The translations under genes were made by a program, and so were the position numbers. A stretch of DNA of 64,000 nucleotides, taken from Fulvivirga imtechensis AK7. Its GTDB lineage: Bacteria; Bacteroidota; Bacteroidia; Cytophagales; Cyclobacteriaceae. The notes under the pieces are model-generated. The model did not search any database and had not been told where the DNA came from. It was given only the letters and a program-made list of their open reading frames with translations. The DNA is taken from contig NZ_AMZN01000033.1 in NCBI RefSeq assembly GCF_000331535.1, forward strand, positions 1 to 64,000, given 5' to 3'. This document shows, in pieces, positions 51,101-58,187 of this stretch; position 1 is the first letter of the stretch, and every line of letters starts with the position of its first letter.

Positions 51101-53738
51101 CAAGCTTTTCAAGCCATTCTGCAAAGGCATCAGTAAGGCTATAGCTGGCTATTTGATCTGTGGCGGTTCCTTCTTCATTGAGAACAATTCCGGATTCCTC
51201 ACGGAGCTCTGTAATAGTAAAGGTTCTTGCAAATTTGGAAACACTTAAAATCTTTGGGCGCTCATTGGGATCGGGATTTGTAACCGTCAGTAATTTGGGC
51301 TTTAGGCTGTTGATCAACTCAATGTGTTTGTCATAAACTTCCTGTCCAAAAAGGCTTATAATATCATCTTTGTCTTCACGCAACTGTAATTCCCTGTCGT
51401 ACATGTTTCCATATGAAAACAATGGGTAAGGCAGATAGTCGCCCCCGGAATAAAACAGAACCCCTTCTTTGATCCATTGGTGAAGTATTCCATTATCAAC
51501 TCTCACCCCTGTTTTTTCCCTGACTACATGTGCCTGGTTGATAATGTATTTATTCCCATCCAGCCCGACATACACCATGTAGGTATTGCCATCATAGGTG
51601 TTGGTGAATTTGGTAGGTTTACCTATAACCGTTCCTTTTTTAATGCTTTGTATATCCTGCCAACGGTTGTCCTTAATCATAGCATCACGAGTAGTACGCA
51701 ATACTTCTTCTTCCTTGCCTGCTTTTGAGTTTACATAGTATTTATTCCAGCCCTTCATGGGGTAGCCTAGTGACCGCTTATACCATACCCAAGCCTGCTT
51801 TTCCTTTTCGCTGATACCTTTATTGTACAGTCTATCAACATCATCAAAACTTAGCAGGTCTTTGTGCTTTTCCTGTTGTTCTTGTTTGCTTTTGCTTAGT
51901 ACTTCCTTTAATGATTCCAGGTTCTTGTTCATTACCGTAAGGTCTGGTTGAACTAAATCTCCAAGACCCTGAAAAAAACTATCATCGTCAAGCCCGCTTA
52001 GGGCATAGTTGTTATTGTTCATATCCTTTTTGAGTTTTAAGAGTTGTTGTTTGATGCTTCGCGCATTGGCCTTTAGTGCTTCCAGCTTTTTGTTCTTTTC
52101 ACTCTTTGCCGGACTGCGCATGCCTTGCCTGATGGTGTTTAGAATATCCTGTTTTGTGCCCTTGATGCTAATAGGAAAGTCCCTTGAAGTAGTTATCCAT
52201 TCGGTACCCGCCACTTTTTCGGGATGGATCTCAAACCAGGTGTTGTACTTTGTGATTTCTTCAAAGGTTAGTGGATCATTGCCAAAGGTGATTTTTGCTA
52301 CCCTCTCGTCAATAAGTGGTATGCTGTGTTCATAGGCAAAGTCTTCATAATCTTCGGGAAAGACACCATTTCTCAACACTCTGATATTTCTTTCAATAGC
52401 TTTCATTCGCTTAGGATCTGTTTCCTCCCGGAGTTGCAGATTATATTTCAGAATTAGGTGGTCAATGAACTCCATTCTATGCCTGTAGTAGTCGGGTTCT
52501 CTTTCCATATTTCCATACGTTTTGTGAATACCTCTTAAATCAGGAAATAAACTATCAGAGGGAATACCATCAAGGGCTGCCTGCAGGTGGACAGGCTTTC
52601 CTAATAGCCGCTTGCCTACTGCTTCAACCACTGGTACACTGACAGCATTACCGGCCATTTTGTAGCGTTGTGTATCAGATATTTCCTGTGTTTCTCCATT
52701 AAAGGAGCCGAAACGTGTCCAATCATCAGGAAACCCTTGTAATCGCTCGCATTCCTTAGGGGTAAGTCTTCTTATCAGTGGTTTGGTTTTGCTAGCCAGG
52801 AGATTGTCCATTTGGGACGAGCTGGCAATCGCCCCGGTCATATCTTCTTCCCGCGGCACATATTCTTTTTCAGAAAAAGGGGCGTGGTCTCTGCCCAGCT
52901 TCTGGTTTTCTCTCCTTATTGCTTTTGCCCTCTCAGTTCGTTGGGTTTTGAGGGGTTGCCAGACTCCCTGTAGAAGGAAGTTATGTTTATTGTTCCCTAT
53001 AATGGCATTCGTGTTTTTGTCCCTGCGAAACTCTACCCCCTGCGCATAACTGCCGTCCTTTTGCTTTTTGCCCCTTACGGCAAGCACGTAGGGAGCAGAA
53101 TTTGTTTGTTCACCGGCTCGTGTATCTATGGTCGGAGCAATGTTGGCTTGAACGAGGGTCTTTGCATTTGCTCTACAATCCGTCTGGCAGTGGTCTCCGA
53201 TAGGAAATACTTTTGGTGTGGGTTCGCCTCTAAGACTTCCGACAAGGTAGATGCGCTCGCGATTTTGGGGGAGAAACCAGGCAGTATTAAGCAACTGCCA
53301 CTGGCAGTCATATAGCCCAAGGTTGGCAAGCGTCCGGAGCACGATTTCAAAGTCTCTGCCCCCGTTCGAGAACAAGAGACCTTTGACGTTCTCAAAGATA
53401 AAAATACGGGGTCGGCATTCTCTGATAATCCTGATTGCTTCAAAAAAGAGGCGGCTTTTACTTCCTTTAAGTCCTTTTCTTTGTCCAGCAACCGATAAAT
53501 CCTGGCAGGGTGAACCGAAGGTGACGATGTCTGGTCTTTTGATTTCTTTCCCATTGATTTTGGTCACGTCCCCCAAGGGGATCGCATTTTTGAAATTTAG
53601 TTGATAGTTAGCTGTGGCCTTTTCGTCTATCTCTGAAAAGTAATGGGTGGAAAATCGGAAACCTGCCCGGTGAAGCCCGAGGGCAAAGCCCCCGGTCCCG
53701 GCAAAAAGCTCCAGTAATGTGAGACCGGTGGCTTTCAT
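48120..53738 (-). CDS. C5-cytosine methyltransferase-helicase fusion
   Basis: The protein has 1872 residues. The N-terminal 380 are a complete Dcm-type methyltransferase: FAGTGGFALGL (motif I), catalytic PC at 77-78 (FGSPCQDLSVAGQRKGL), ENVKG (116), QNRERIY (158), RRLTPKECERLQGFPDDW and KMAGNAVSVPVVEAVG. A linker of about 600 residues leads to an SF2 helicase (about 980-1600) with YDVGVGKTMSAI, DYMIIDEAHNFKN and QLEGRIWRQGN. The C-terminal 250 are coiled-coil rich. Phage DarB and large mobile-element polyvalent proteins have similar fusions and protect incoming DNA from restriction. It overlaps the 72-aa gene by 4 bp (ATGA). Confidence 0.9.
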   Translation of the reverse strand: MKATGLTLLELFAGTGGFALGLHRAGFRFSTHYFSEIDEKATANYQLNFKNAIPLGDVTKINGKEIKRPDIVTFGSPCQDLSVAGQRKGLKGSKSRLFFEAIRIIRECRPRIFIFENVKGLLFSNGGRDFEIVLRTLANLGLYDCQWQLLNTAWFLPQNRERIYLVGSLRGEPTPKVFPIGDHCQTDCRANAKTLVQANIAPTIDTRAGEQTNSAPYVLAVRGKKQKDGSYAQGVEFRRDKNTNAIIGNNKHNFLLQGVWQPLKTQRTERAKAIRRENQKLGRDHAPFSEKEYVPREEDMTGAIASSSQMDNLLASKTKPLIRRLTPKECERLQGFPDDWTRFGSFNGETQEISDTQRYKMAGNAVSVPVVEAVGKRLLGKPVHLQAALDGIPSDSLFPDLRGIHKTYGNMEREPDYYRHRMEFIDHLILKYNLQLREETDPKRMKAIERNIRVLRNGVFPEDYEDFAYEHSIPLIDERVAKITFGNDPLTFEEITKYNTWFEIHPEKVAGTEWITTSRDFPISIKGTKQDILNTIRQGMRSPAKSEKNKKLEALKANARSIKQQLLKLKKDMNNNNYALSGLDDDSFFQGLGDLVQPDLTVMNKNLESLKEVLSKSKQEQQEKHKDLLSFDDVDRLYNKGISEKEKQAWVWYKRSLGYPMKGWNKYYVNSKAGKEEEVLRTTRDAMIKDNRWQDIQSIKKGTVIGKPTKFTNTYDGNTYMVYVGLDGNKYIINQAHVVREKTGVRVDNGILHQWIKEGVLFYSGGDYLPYPLFSYGNMYDRELQLREDKDDIISLFGQEVYDKHIELINSLKPKLLTVTNPDPNERPKILSVSKFARTFTITELREESGIVLNEEGTATDQIASYSLTDAFAEWLEKLEKHNFREVTAREIIDYYINGKNLKRDFSDEHKSTIEKYTRIEGEELFSRFLYEAVTFEDQQKVDFKWNREYNGFSAIPYHRVPIGFECSYKFKAFSLEFTPAQREAIAFMEIAGSGIIAYDVGVGKTMSAIITAANALYSGKCSRPVVVVPNPTYAKWVREIIGYHDRETKKFIPGVLSFTDVTVNEWYNLGRTIAGKIDFLKAVPEKSITVMTYEGLKKIGFSRKVMELLFKELSEILAQAGDEDKSGRDLESKYQKFRELIGMGVKDTIADIDTLGFDYMIIDEAHNFKNVFADVPTDEDGVKRYKITGSQSSRAVKAFFLCNYIQRTFGSNVMLLTATPFTNSPLEIYSMLSLVGYESMRKMGIVSVERFMETFVLQSLEYVNSYDDTIREAPVVKSFNNRLILQKLIHNHIAYKTGEEAGVKRPCKVNLPRINATMPDGSIKRLPNDQQIVTYLRMNQAQRDNQKEIIQHAQEGTVLNGNIMRAMGQSLDNALSPFLYKHNRPPEDYIDYVEGSPKIHYTMECIRSVKEYHESKGESVSGQVIYMNRGKDYFPFIKEYLEEQLYYKTNVRHNSKNFDEVEIISSGISANRKEAIKDAFLDGIVKIIIGTATIREGIDLQKNGTVVYNLYPDWNPTDVKQLEGRIWRQGNLFGYVRSVMPLVQDSMDVFVFQKLEEKTARINDIWYRGDRGNVIDLESLDPQEVKFALFTNVNALTKLMIDEERKEIRRRLVIAENNVDTMARFNFKLKMYYEFQEKCRERLSFMSQRFKNYFFGDGEQYKDERWYINKTDANKKAFLERVDKAIKEAEAFEEGTEKDDKELLRIGRLFFSIGRDMEQNPTDVSHTFNTFKEYLSEVRKAERTVLADKGYTLNDDMEEVLAAFKKEFEQIQEELDKTREESYLKVKMEEVLAKKEKLAISGGDPVERAKDFAKLNYLLDYKASDVEDQRCVLPLPDRKPVRRNDEKLKLLKLKAKAVKVRLTLLKYKMGS

Positions 53739-53953
53739 GCCATCTCACTTTCCAGGTGCCCTATAGCTGCTCCTATTGACACTTCATTTGTAATAGCGTA
53801 GTTGAGCACCATGCTTTCGGCTTTTTTATAGCTCTGCGGAGAGGACAGCATTTCGCAAAAGTTGGGTGTGACGCTTTTGTCACAATGTTGCAGGGCAACC
53901 CGGATCATAGATCGAAGTTGCCGGATGTCGTTGTTGTTTAGTTGAGTTTTCAT
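53735..53953 (-). CDS. Small helical protein coupled to the methylase-helicase
   Basis: The protein has 72 residues: NNNDIRQLRSMIRVALQHCD and a hydrophobic-patterned C-terminus (YAITNEVSIGAAIGHLES). It ends inside the start codon of the 1872-aa gene (ATGA), so translation is coupled and a role as partner or regulator of that enzyme is likely. No family is recognised. The shared AAATCACGGAAT motif lies 31 bp upstream of its start. Confidence 0.65.
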   Translation of the reverse strand: MKTQLNNNDIRQLRSMIRVALQHCDKSVTPNFCEMLSSPQSYKKAESMVLNYAITNEVSIGAAIGHLESEMA

Positions 53954-53983
53954 GCTACAAGCGTAGCATAACAGGAAAAACCA

Positions 53984-54006
53984 ATTCCGTGATTTCTCCT
54001 GTTTAC
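53984..54006 (-). promoter_or_regulatory. Shared upstream motif, site 2
   Basis: ATTCCGTGATTT-CTCC-TGTTTAC on the plus strand, identical to site 1 outside the four central bases. It lies 31 bp before the 72-aa gene start. Confidence 0.5.
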
Positions 54007-54012
54007 GGATGT

Positions 54013-54567
54013 TTAAAGAAGACCTTCATCCACAAAGGACAGGTATCCGGCTTTGGTAATGATCACATGATCCAGAACAGCGATATTATGCAATTCTGCC
54101 AACTGTTTACATTTTTTTGTCAGTGTAATATCAGCTTGGCTCGGCTTCAGGTTGCCAGACGGATGGTTATGTGATAAGACTAAGGCGGTGGCGAGGCTCT
54201 TTAATGCCACACCGAAGATGATCCTCATATCGGCCAATGTACCATCAATACCGCCTTTCGAGTGCCGGTAATAACCGATTATGTTATTCTGTTTATTGAG
54301 ATAAAGGATATTGAAGTATTCCTGTGTTTCTATTGTTCCTCGCTTGTATTGCTTACGAATAAAATCTGCCACGTCATGCGAGCTGGTGATTTTGCCAAGA
54401 ATACGTTTCCCCTTATTAAAAGAAACCTTTATTTCCGGCACCAGGTTGGGCTTGAATTGTCCCTTTAGACCAGAAAGTTCGCCAAGGAGCATTTCAGGTT
54501 GTTGCCTATAAATTACTGCTTTTTTTGGCTTGTACGCTTTCGCTTTAGTTTTCCTCTTTGTTTTCAT
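54013..54567 (-). CDS. radC: RadC-like JAB-domain protein
   Basis: ATG at 54567 (MKTKRKTKAKAYKPKK) gives 184 residues; a TTG nine codons upstream is less likely because it falls inside the preceding gene. The C-terminal JAB/MPN domain has the metal motif ALVLSHNHPSGNLKPSQAD (H-x-H-P...S-x-x-D), as in RadC. RadC proteins are frequent in mobile elements and may act in DNA repair or as antirestriction factors. The basic N-terminus may bind DNA. It starts 4 bp after the N6-methyltransferase stop. Confidence 0.88.
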   Translation of the reverse strand: MKTKRKTKAKAYKPKKAVIYRQQPEMLLGELSGLKGQFKPNLVPEIKVSFNKGKRILGKITSSHDVADFIRKQYKRGTIETQEYFNILYLNKQNNIIGYYRHSKGGIDGTLADMRIIFGVALKSLATALVLSHNHPSGNLKPSQADITLTKKCKQLAELHNIAVLDHVIITKAGYLSFVDEGLL

Positions 54568-54571
54568 AGTA

Positions 54572-55342
54572 CTATGTTCTTTGAAGTACGACAATATCAG
54601 TTGCCACAGAAGTCTTGGAAAACACGGGTGGCAAATGGTAAGCGTCCAGCAGCTTGCATAGCCAACCCATTTCCTTTTTCATTTGACTGTAGCTAGCTCC
54701 GTTTCTCATAAACCTGTCTGGAATGATGTACACTAATAAACCTCCCTTCTTCAACATTTTTAAACCATAATACATGAAGAACATCTCATTCAAAATTACT
54801 TTCGGCCAACCAAAATAACTGCTATAGAAGTTCTTGTATTTGCCGTAGGGAGGATTACCGATTATTAGATCAAAAGGGTAATCTTTTAACCAGGTAAGCC
54901 CCTGCCTGATCCGCGAGACATACCGGGGTGGTTCCATGAAGGCGTTTTCAAAATACAGGTTATGGATCTCTGCATCGGGGTAGAGAATATCTGCAATTCT
55001 GGCACTTGTAGGGTTGGTCTCGAATCCAGTCAGCTTACTTCCGGTTGGTGAATGAGCAAAGAAGCGCCCCGTACCGCATGCAGGTTCAAGCACATGCCCA
55101 CCGGCTTTGAACCCAAAGTGAACGGCCAGCTCCCACATGAGTTCTACTATGTAACTCGGTGTGTAGAACTCGTAGAGAATACCTTCACCAGTTTTGCCAC
55201 TGGCCGATTCCCCACCCGCACCGATGTACTGGTTAATAAATTCTTTGTCCTTATCTGAATAGCCCTGGTTGGTGGCATCCTTGTGTTTGATGAAAGCCTC
55301 TATTTCAAGGTTAAGCTCTGATTGGTTTTTGGTTGTTCCCAT
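54572..55342 (-). CDS. N6-adenine DNA methyltransferase
   Basis: The protein has 256 residues. It has a SAM-binding motif (HVLEPACGTGRFFAHSP, about 85-101) and the catalytic IIGNPPYGKYKNFY of adenine-N6 methylases. TGEGILYEFYTPSYIVELMW precedes it, a stretch also seen in Eco57I-like and type I methylases. No restriction partner is encoded next to it, so it may be an orphan methylase that protects or marks the element. The shared motif variant ATTTCGTGATTT lies 49 bp upstream. Confidence 0.85.
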   Translation of the reverse strand: MGTTKNQSELNLEIEAFIKHKDATNQGYSDKDKEFINQYIGAGGESASGKTGEGILYEFYTPSYIVELMWELAVHFGFKAGGHVLEPACGTGRFFAHSPTGSKLTGFETNPTSARIADILYPDAEIHNLYFENAFMEPPRYVSRIRQGLTWLKDYPFDLIIGNPPYGKYKNFYSSYFGWPKVILNEMFFMYYGLKMLKKGGLLVYIIPDRFMRNGASYSQMKKEMGWLCKLLDAYHLPPVFSKTSVATDIVVLQRT

Positions 55343-55390
55343 AATCGGTTGGCTTGATTATGGGCAATGGTAAGCAGCTAATACAACTGG

Positions 55391-55402
55391 ATTTCGTGAT
55401 TT
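55391..55402 (-). promoter_or_regulatory. Shared upstream motif, site 3
   Basis: ATTTCGTGATTT, one mismatch to sites 1 and 2; the TGTTTAC half is not conserved here. It lies 49 bp before the N6-methyltransferase start, the same distance as site 1 from its gene. Confidence 0.4.
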
Positions 55403-55508
55403 TACCTTTTCAAGAGGTAAACCAGAGCTGAACAATCAGAGAATTTGATGAACTGGTCGATTAGGATTAACTTTAATTTAGGTATATAACACGTCCAACT
55501 AATTTATT

Positions 55509-56489
55509 ATGAATGAAGGATACATAGATGTCGATGTTAATTTTTATCCAGACAATGCAGAATTAGGAGTATTTTGGAGATATTATGAAATTGAGAAAAG
55601 ATTTCATGCTAGTGAAAGTAACTGGAGGCAAGCTATGTGGGGAAAATCCAAAACAAATGAGAGGGTATGTCGATTTTGCAAAAAAGACGCTTCATCAACG
55701 AGCTTCAGAAAGCTTGCGCACTTAATTCCTGCATTGATGGGCAATAAGGTTTTATTCTCAGGTTATGAGTGTGATAATTGTAACATGTTGTTCAGTAAAT
55801 ATGAAAATGATCTGGCCAACTTCTCAGGTATCTGGCATACGTTGTCGCAAGTTTCTGGCCGTGGGGGAGTTTCAAAATTTAAGGACAAAAAGAATAAATT
55901 CCATATTATTTCAAAAGACAATCAACTTCACCTATATATAAAGGATTTGAAAAAGGGAGGCGTAAACGTTAACAACGAAATGCTGTCCATCAATACTTTT
56001 AAACCTGCCTTCATTCCAAGAAATGTTTTTAAATGCTTCGTAAAAATAGCGCTGGGGTTCCTTGATAAAAAAAACCTAGGAGGTTATGAGAAAACACGGC
56101 GATGGCTTATAGGTGAAATTCCAGAGAAAGCAATAGCAATGCATCCCTATTTCTATGTTCCACGAGCAAGGGGCACTAAGAAACTTAATGAACCGTTAAT
56201 AATGCTGATGAAAAGGAAACAATTTGATGCCCCATTTGCTATTCCGGAACACTGCTTGTTAATTTTCTATGGTATATTTATCTATCAAATATTTATACCC
56301 TTTCATCAATCGGAGGTTACTCAATTTTCCAAAGGGAAATTATATATTCCAATAGCTGAATATCTATGCCAAGAAATATCCTCTGATAATCCAAACGGTG
56401 CAGCGCAAGTAAATATCATGAACATGGGGGCAACAATAAAGGTAAAAGGTCTTGATGAAATTATTAGATTGCCATTTCGTAAGGTTTGA
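55509..56489 (+). CDS. HNH-endonuclease-like protein
   Basis: The protein has 326 residues. The N-terminal 105 show an HNH-type zinc module: CRFCKKDASSTSFRKLAHLI (CxxC, then the H-x-I of the first HNH His), then YECDNCNMLFSKYENDLANF. A C-terminal domain of about 200 residues is of unknown type, with FSKGKLYIPIAEYLCQ. It probably cuts or binds DNA, or is a mobile-element or defence nuclease. It is a lone rightward gene at the right side of the accessory block. Confidence 0.65.
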   Translation: MNEGYIDVDVNFYPDNAELGVFWRYYEIEKRFHASESNWRQAMWGKSKTNERVCRFCKKDASSTSFRKLAHLIPALMGNKVLFSGYECDNCNMLFSKYENDLANFSGIWHTLSQVSGRGGVSKFKDKKNKFHIISKDNQLHLYIKDLKKGGVNVNNEMLSINTFKPAFIPRNVFKCFVKIALGFLDKKNLGGYEKTRRWLIGEIPEKAIAMHPYFYVPRARGTKKLNEPLIMLMKRKQFDAPFAIPEHCLLIFYGIFIYQIFIPFHQSEVTQFSKGKLYIPIAEYLCQEISSDNPNGAAQVNIMNMGATIKVKGLDEIIRLPFRKV

Positions 56490-56518
56490 AAAAATTAGGA
56501 ATCACTTCAGTAATAGCC

Positions 56519-56662
56519 TCAATTAAACACTTGAATCCAGACGTAAAAAAAACAAACCAAGAATATAATAAGAATGGTCACTACCATACCGGTATTGGTT
56601 AATTCAAATTCCTCCTTAGAACCCACAAATAGATTTACAAAATCCGAAAGTATTCTTCTCAT
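56519..56662 (-). CDS. 47-residue single-pass membrane protein
   Basis: A short open frame with MRRILSDFVNLFVGSKEEF before one hydrophobic helix (TGMVVTILIIFLVCFFYVWI) and a short end. It starts 2 bp after the stop of the winged-helix gene, on the same strand, so the two form a small operon. No family is recognised. A membrane toxin or a sensor partner of the DNA-binding protein is possible, but neither is shown. Confidence 0.55.
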   Translation of the reverse strand: MRRILSDFVNLFVGSKEEFELTNTGMVVTILIIFLVCFFYVWIQVFN

Positions 56663-56664
56663 TG

Positions 56665-56940
56665 TTAGTACTGTTTAGGCTGCGACCGTAAGAACGCCAA
56701 ACCCTTCTCAGTCACATAAAACTCATAACACTTTTTCCCTGACTGCTCAACTCTGATAAAGCCATGCTCCTTACAATAGTTAATCGTGTCCTGGGCAGTC
56801 CTTGAGGCTGTTGCCAGTGTATCTGCAGGAATTAAAATGTAACCCGAAGATTGAGCTAAATCTCCGGGTGCTGATTGAAGTAGCTTTATTAGCTCAATTA
56901 CTGTTAAACCCTCTTTTAATCGTTGGCCTATGTTGATCAT
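56665..56940 (-). CDS. Winged-helix DNA-binding protein
   Basis: The protein has 91 residues: a helical N-terminus (GLTVIELIKLLQSAPGDLAQ) and a winged helix (TLATASRTAQDTINYCKEHG, FIRVEQSGKKCYEFYVTEKG). It is short and has no ligand domain, so it is probably a simple regulator. It is the first gene of a two-gene unit with the 47-residue membrane protein. It could control that gene or neighbours of the block. Confidence 0.6.
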   Translation of the reverse strand: MINIGQRLKEGLTVIELIKLLQSAPGDLAQSSGYILIPADTLATASRTAQDTINYCKEHGFIRVEQSGKKCYEFYVTEKGLAFLRSQPKQY

Positions 56941-56994
56941 AACTACGAAAATAAGGATTTAAAGTCAAACATAAGTAGTTTAGCCTCCCGAGCT

Positions 56995-58170
56995 TTATGG
57001 CACAAATTCGTGCCAATCATCAATAAAATATTCCTCTTCAACACCTACGCCACCTCCCCAATAAGCGCTGTTGTTATCCGATACTACTACAGGATTGCTC
57101 CTTCTCCCTGGAAAATCAACTTTCTGATACCATTTCTGGTCTGTTTCATTGAAGTAGAGTACTGTTTTTTCTCCCCAACTATCCCCTATGTAGAGCCTTC
57201 CTCCTATGGTAAATATTGCATCTACGTGAGATAAGAAATGCTCGGGTAGTTTCTCCCACTTTCCAATTCCGCTTTCAAATGAATACTGCCAAACCTCTCC
57301 GTTTTCACGGCCTATGTAAGCTGTGTTGTCGGTGCTAGCTGAGAGGCCATCATAATCTTCATTGACAAAAACAAAAGGTACACTTTCTTCTTCATTCCAG
57401 TCTCCACCTGCAATATCGTACGAGTATACCTTACCTCCTGCGGGAATAAAAAATGCTTTGTTTTCGGACTTAATGTAGAATGTGAAATCCGGTGTATAGA
57501 AAGAAATGGGTGCATCACTTATATGATTCCATGTGTCTGTTTGCGGATCGTATTCCCACAACTTTCCATATTCCAGAATATAGCCTTTGTCCTCTGTACC
57601 CCAACAAGCCGTTGTCCTTGAATCCAAATCAGGATGTATAGCTGTCTTTTGAGTCCAGCTATTCACCTGCGGGTCGAATTCCCAAAATAGTGTTGTTGTT
57701 GGGGAGCCATTTGATGTGTGCTGACGATCATGTAGGTAAACCTTGCCATTGATCATAAACGAATATGTAATGTGCCTGTCTGTTGTCACATCAAGAGCAC
57801 TTTTTTCTTTCCATTCTCCTGATGTCACAACAAACGTTTCGCTAGATGTGGCACTTTCACCTCCAGCTATTACGGTTATTGGTCCTGACGTTGCCCCTAC
57901 CGGAACTTTAACCACCAGAGTACTATTTGATGCTGATAATATTTCTGCCTTTACTCCTTCAAATAGCACTTCATTTTGCTCAACTTCAGGAGAAAAACGG
58001 CTTCCCTCTATTTTCACTTCCATGCCATAATCCCCTTCCAATGGAGTAATAGTTGTGATTCCAGGACGCTCTTTTTCTTCCTCAAACAGCGAGCAGCCAG
58101 TTAAGAAAATCACAAATATGAGCAAGAACCAATGTCCTTGAATGCGAGTTGCAATTGAATTACCAGTCAT
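56995..58170 (-). CDS. IPT/TIG and Kelch-type lipoprotein
   Basis: The protein has 391 residues. The lipobox FVIFLTGCSLFEEEK makes Cys26 the likely lipidated residue. An IPT/TIG domain (about 36-115: TTITPLEGDYGMEVKIEGSR) is followed by Kelch-like repeats (KVYLHDRQHT, LWEFDPQVNSWTQKT, LWEYDPQTDTWNHIS, VWQYSFESG), a probable beta-propeller. It is coded 17 bp after the outer-membrane barrel gene and likely works with it at the outer membrane. Confidence 0.85.
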   Translation of the reverse strand: MTGNSIATRIQGHWFLLIFVIFLTGCSLFEEEKERPGITTITPLEGDYGMEVKIEGSRFSPEVEQNEVLFEGVKAEILSASNSTLVVKVPVGATSGPITVIAGGESATSSETFVVTSGEWKEKSALDVTTDRHITYSFMINGKVYLHDRQHTSNGSPTTTLFWEFDPQVNSWTQKTAIHPDLDSRTTACWGTEDKGYILEYGKLWEYDPQTDTWNHISDAPISFYTPDFTFYIKSENKAFFIPAGGKVYSYDIAGGDWNEEESVPFVFVNEDYDGLSASTDNTAYIGRENGEVWQYSFESGIGKWEKLPEHFLSHVDAIFTIGGRLYIGDSWGEKTVLYFNETDQKWYQKVDFPGRRSNPVVVSDNNSAYWGGGVGVEEEYFIDDWHEFVP

Positions 58171-58187
58171 TGTTATTTTTCAAATGT

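Noticed and set aside
53251-53604. A 117-codon rightward open frame
   Set aside because: It is antisense to the catalytic core of the C5-methyltransferase.
43992-56940. A complete conjugative transposon
   Set aside because: RadC, methylases and a helicase fusion suggest mobile origin, but no relaxase, coupling protein or tra genes are visible.
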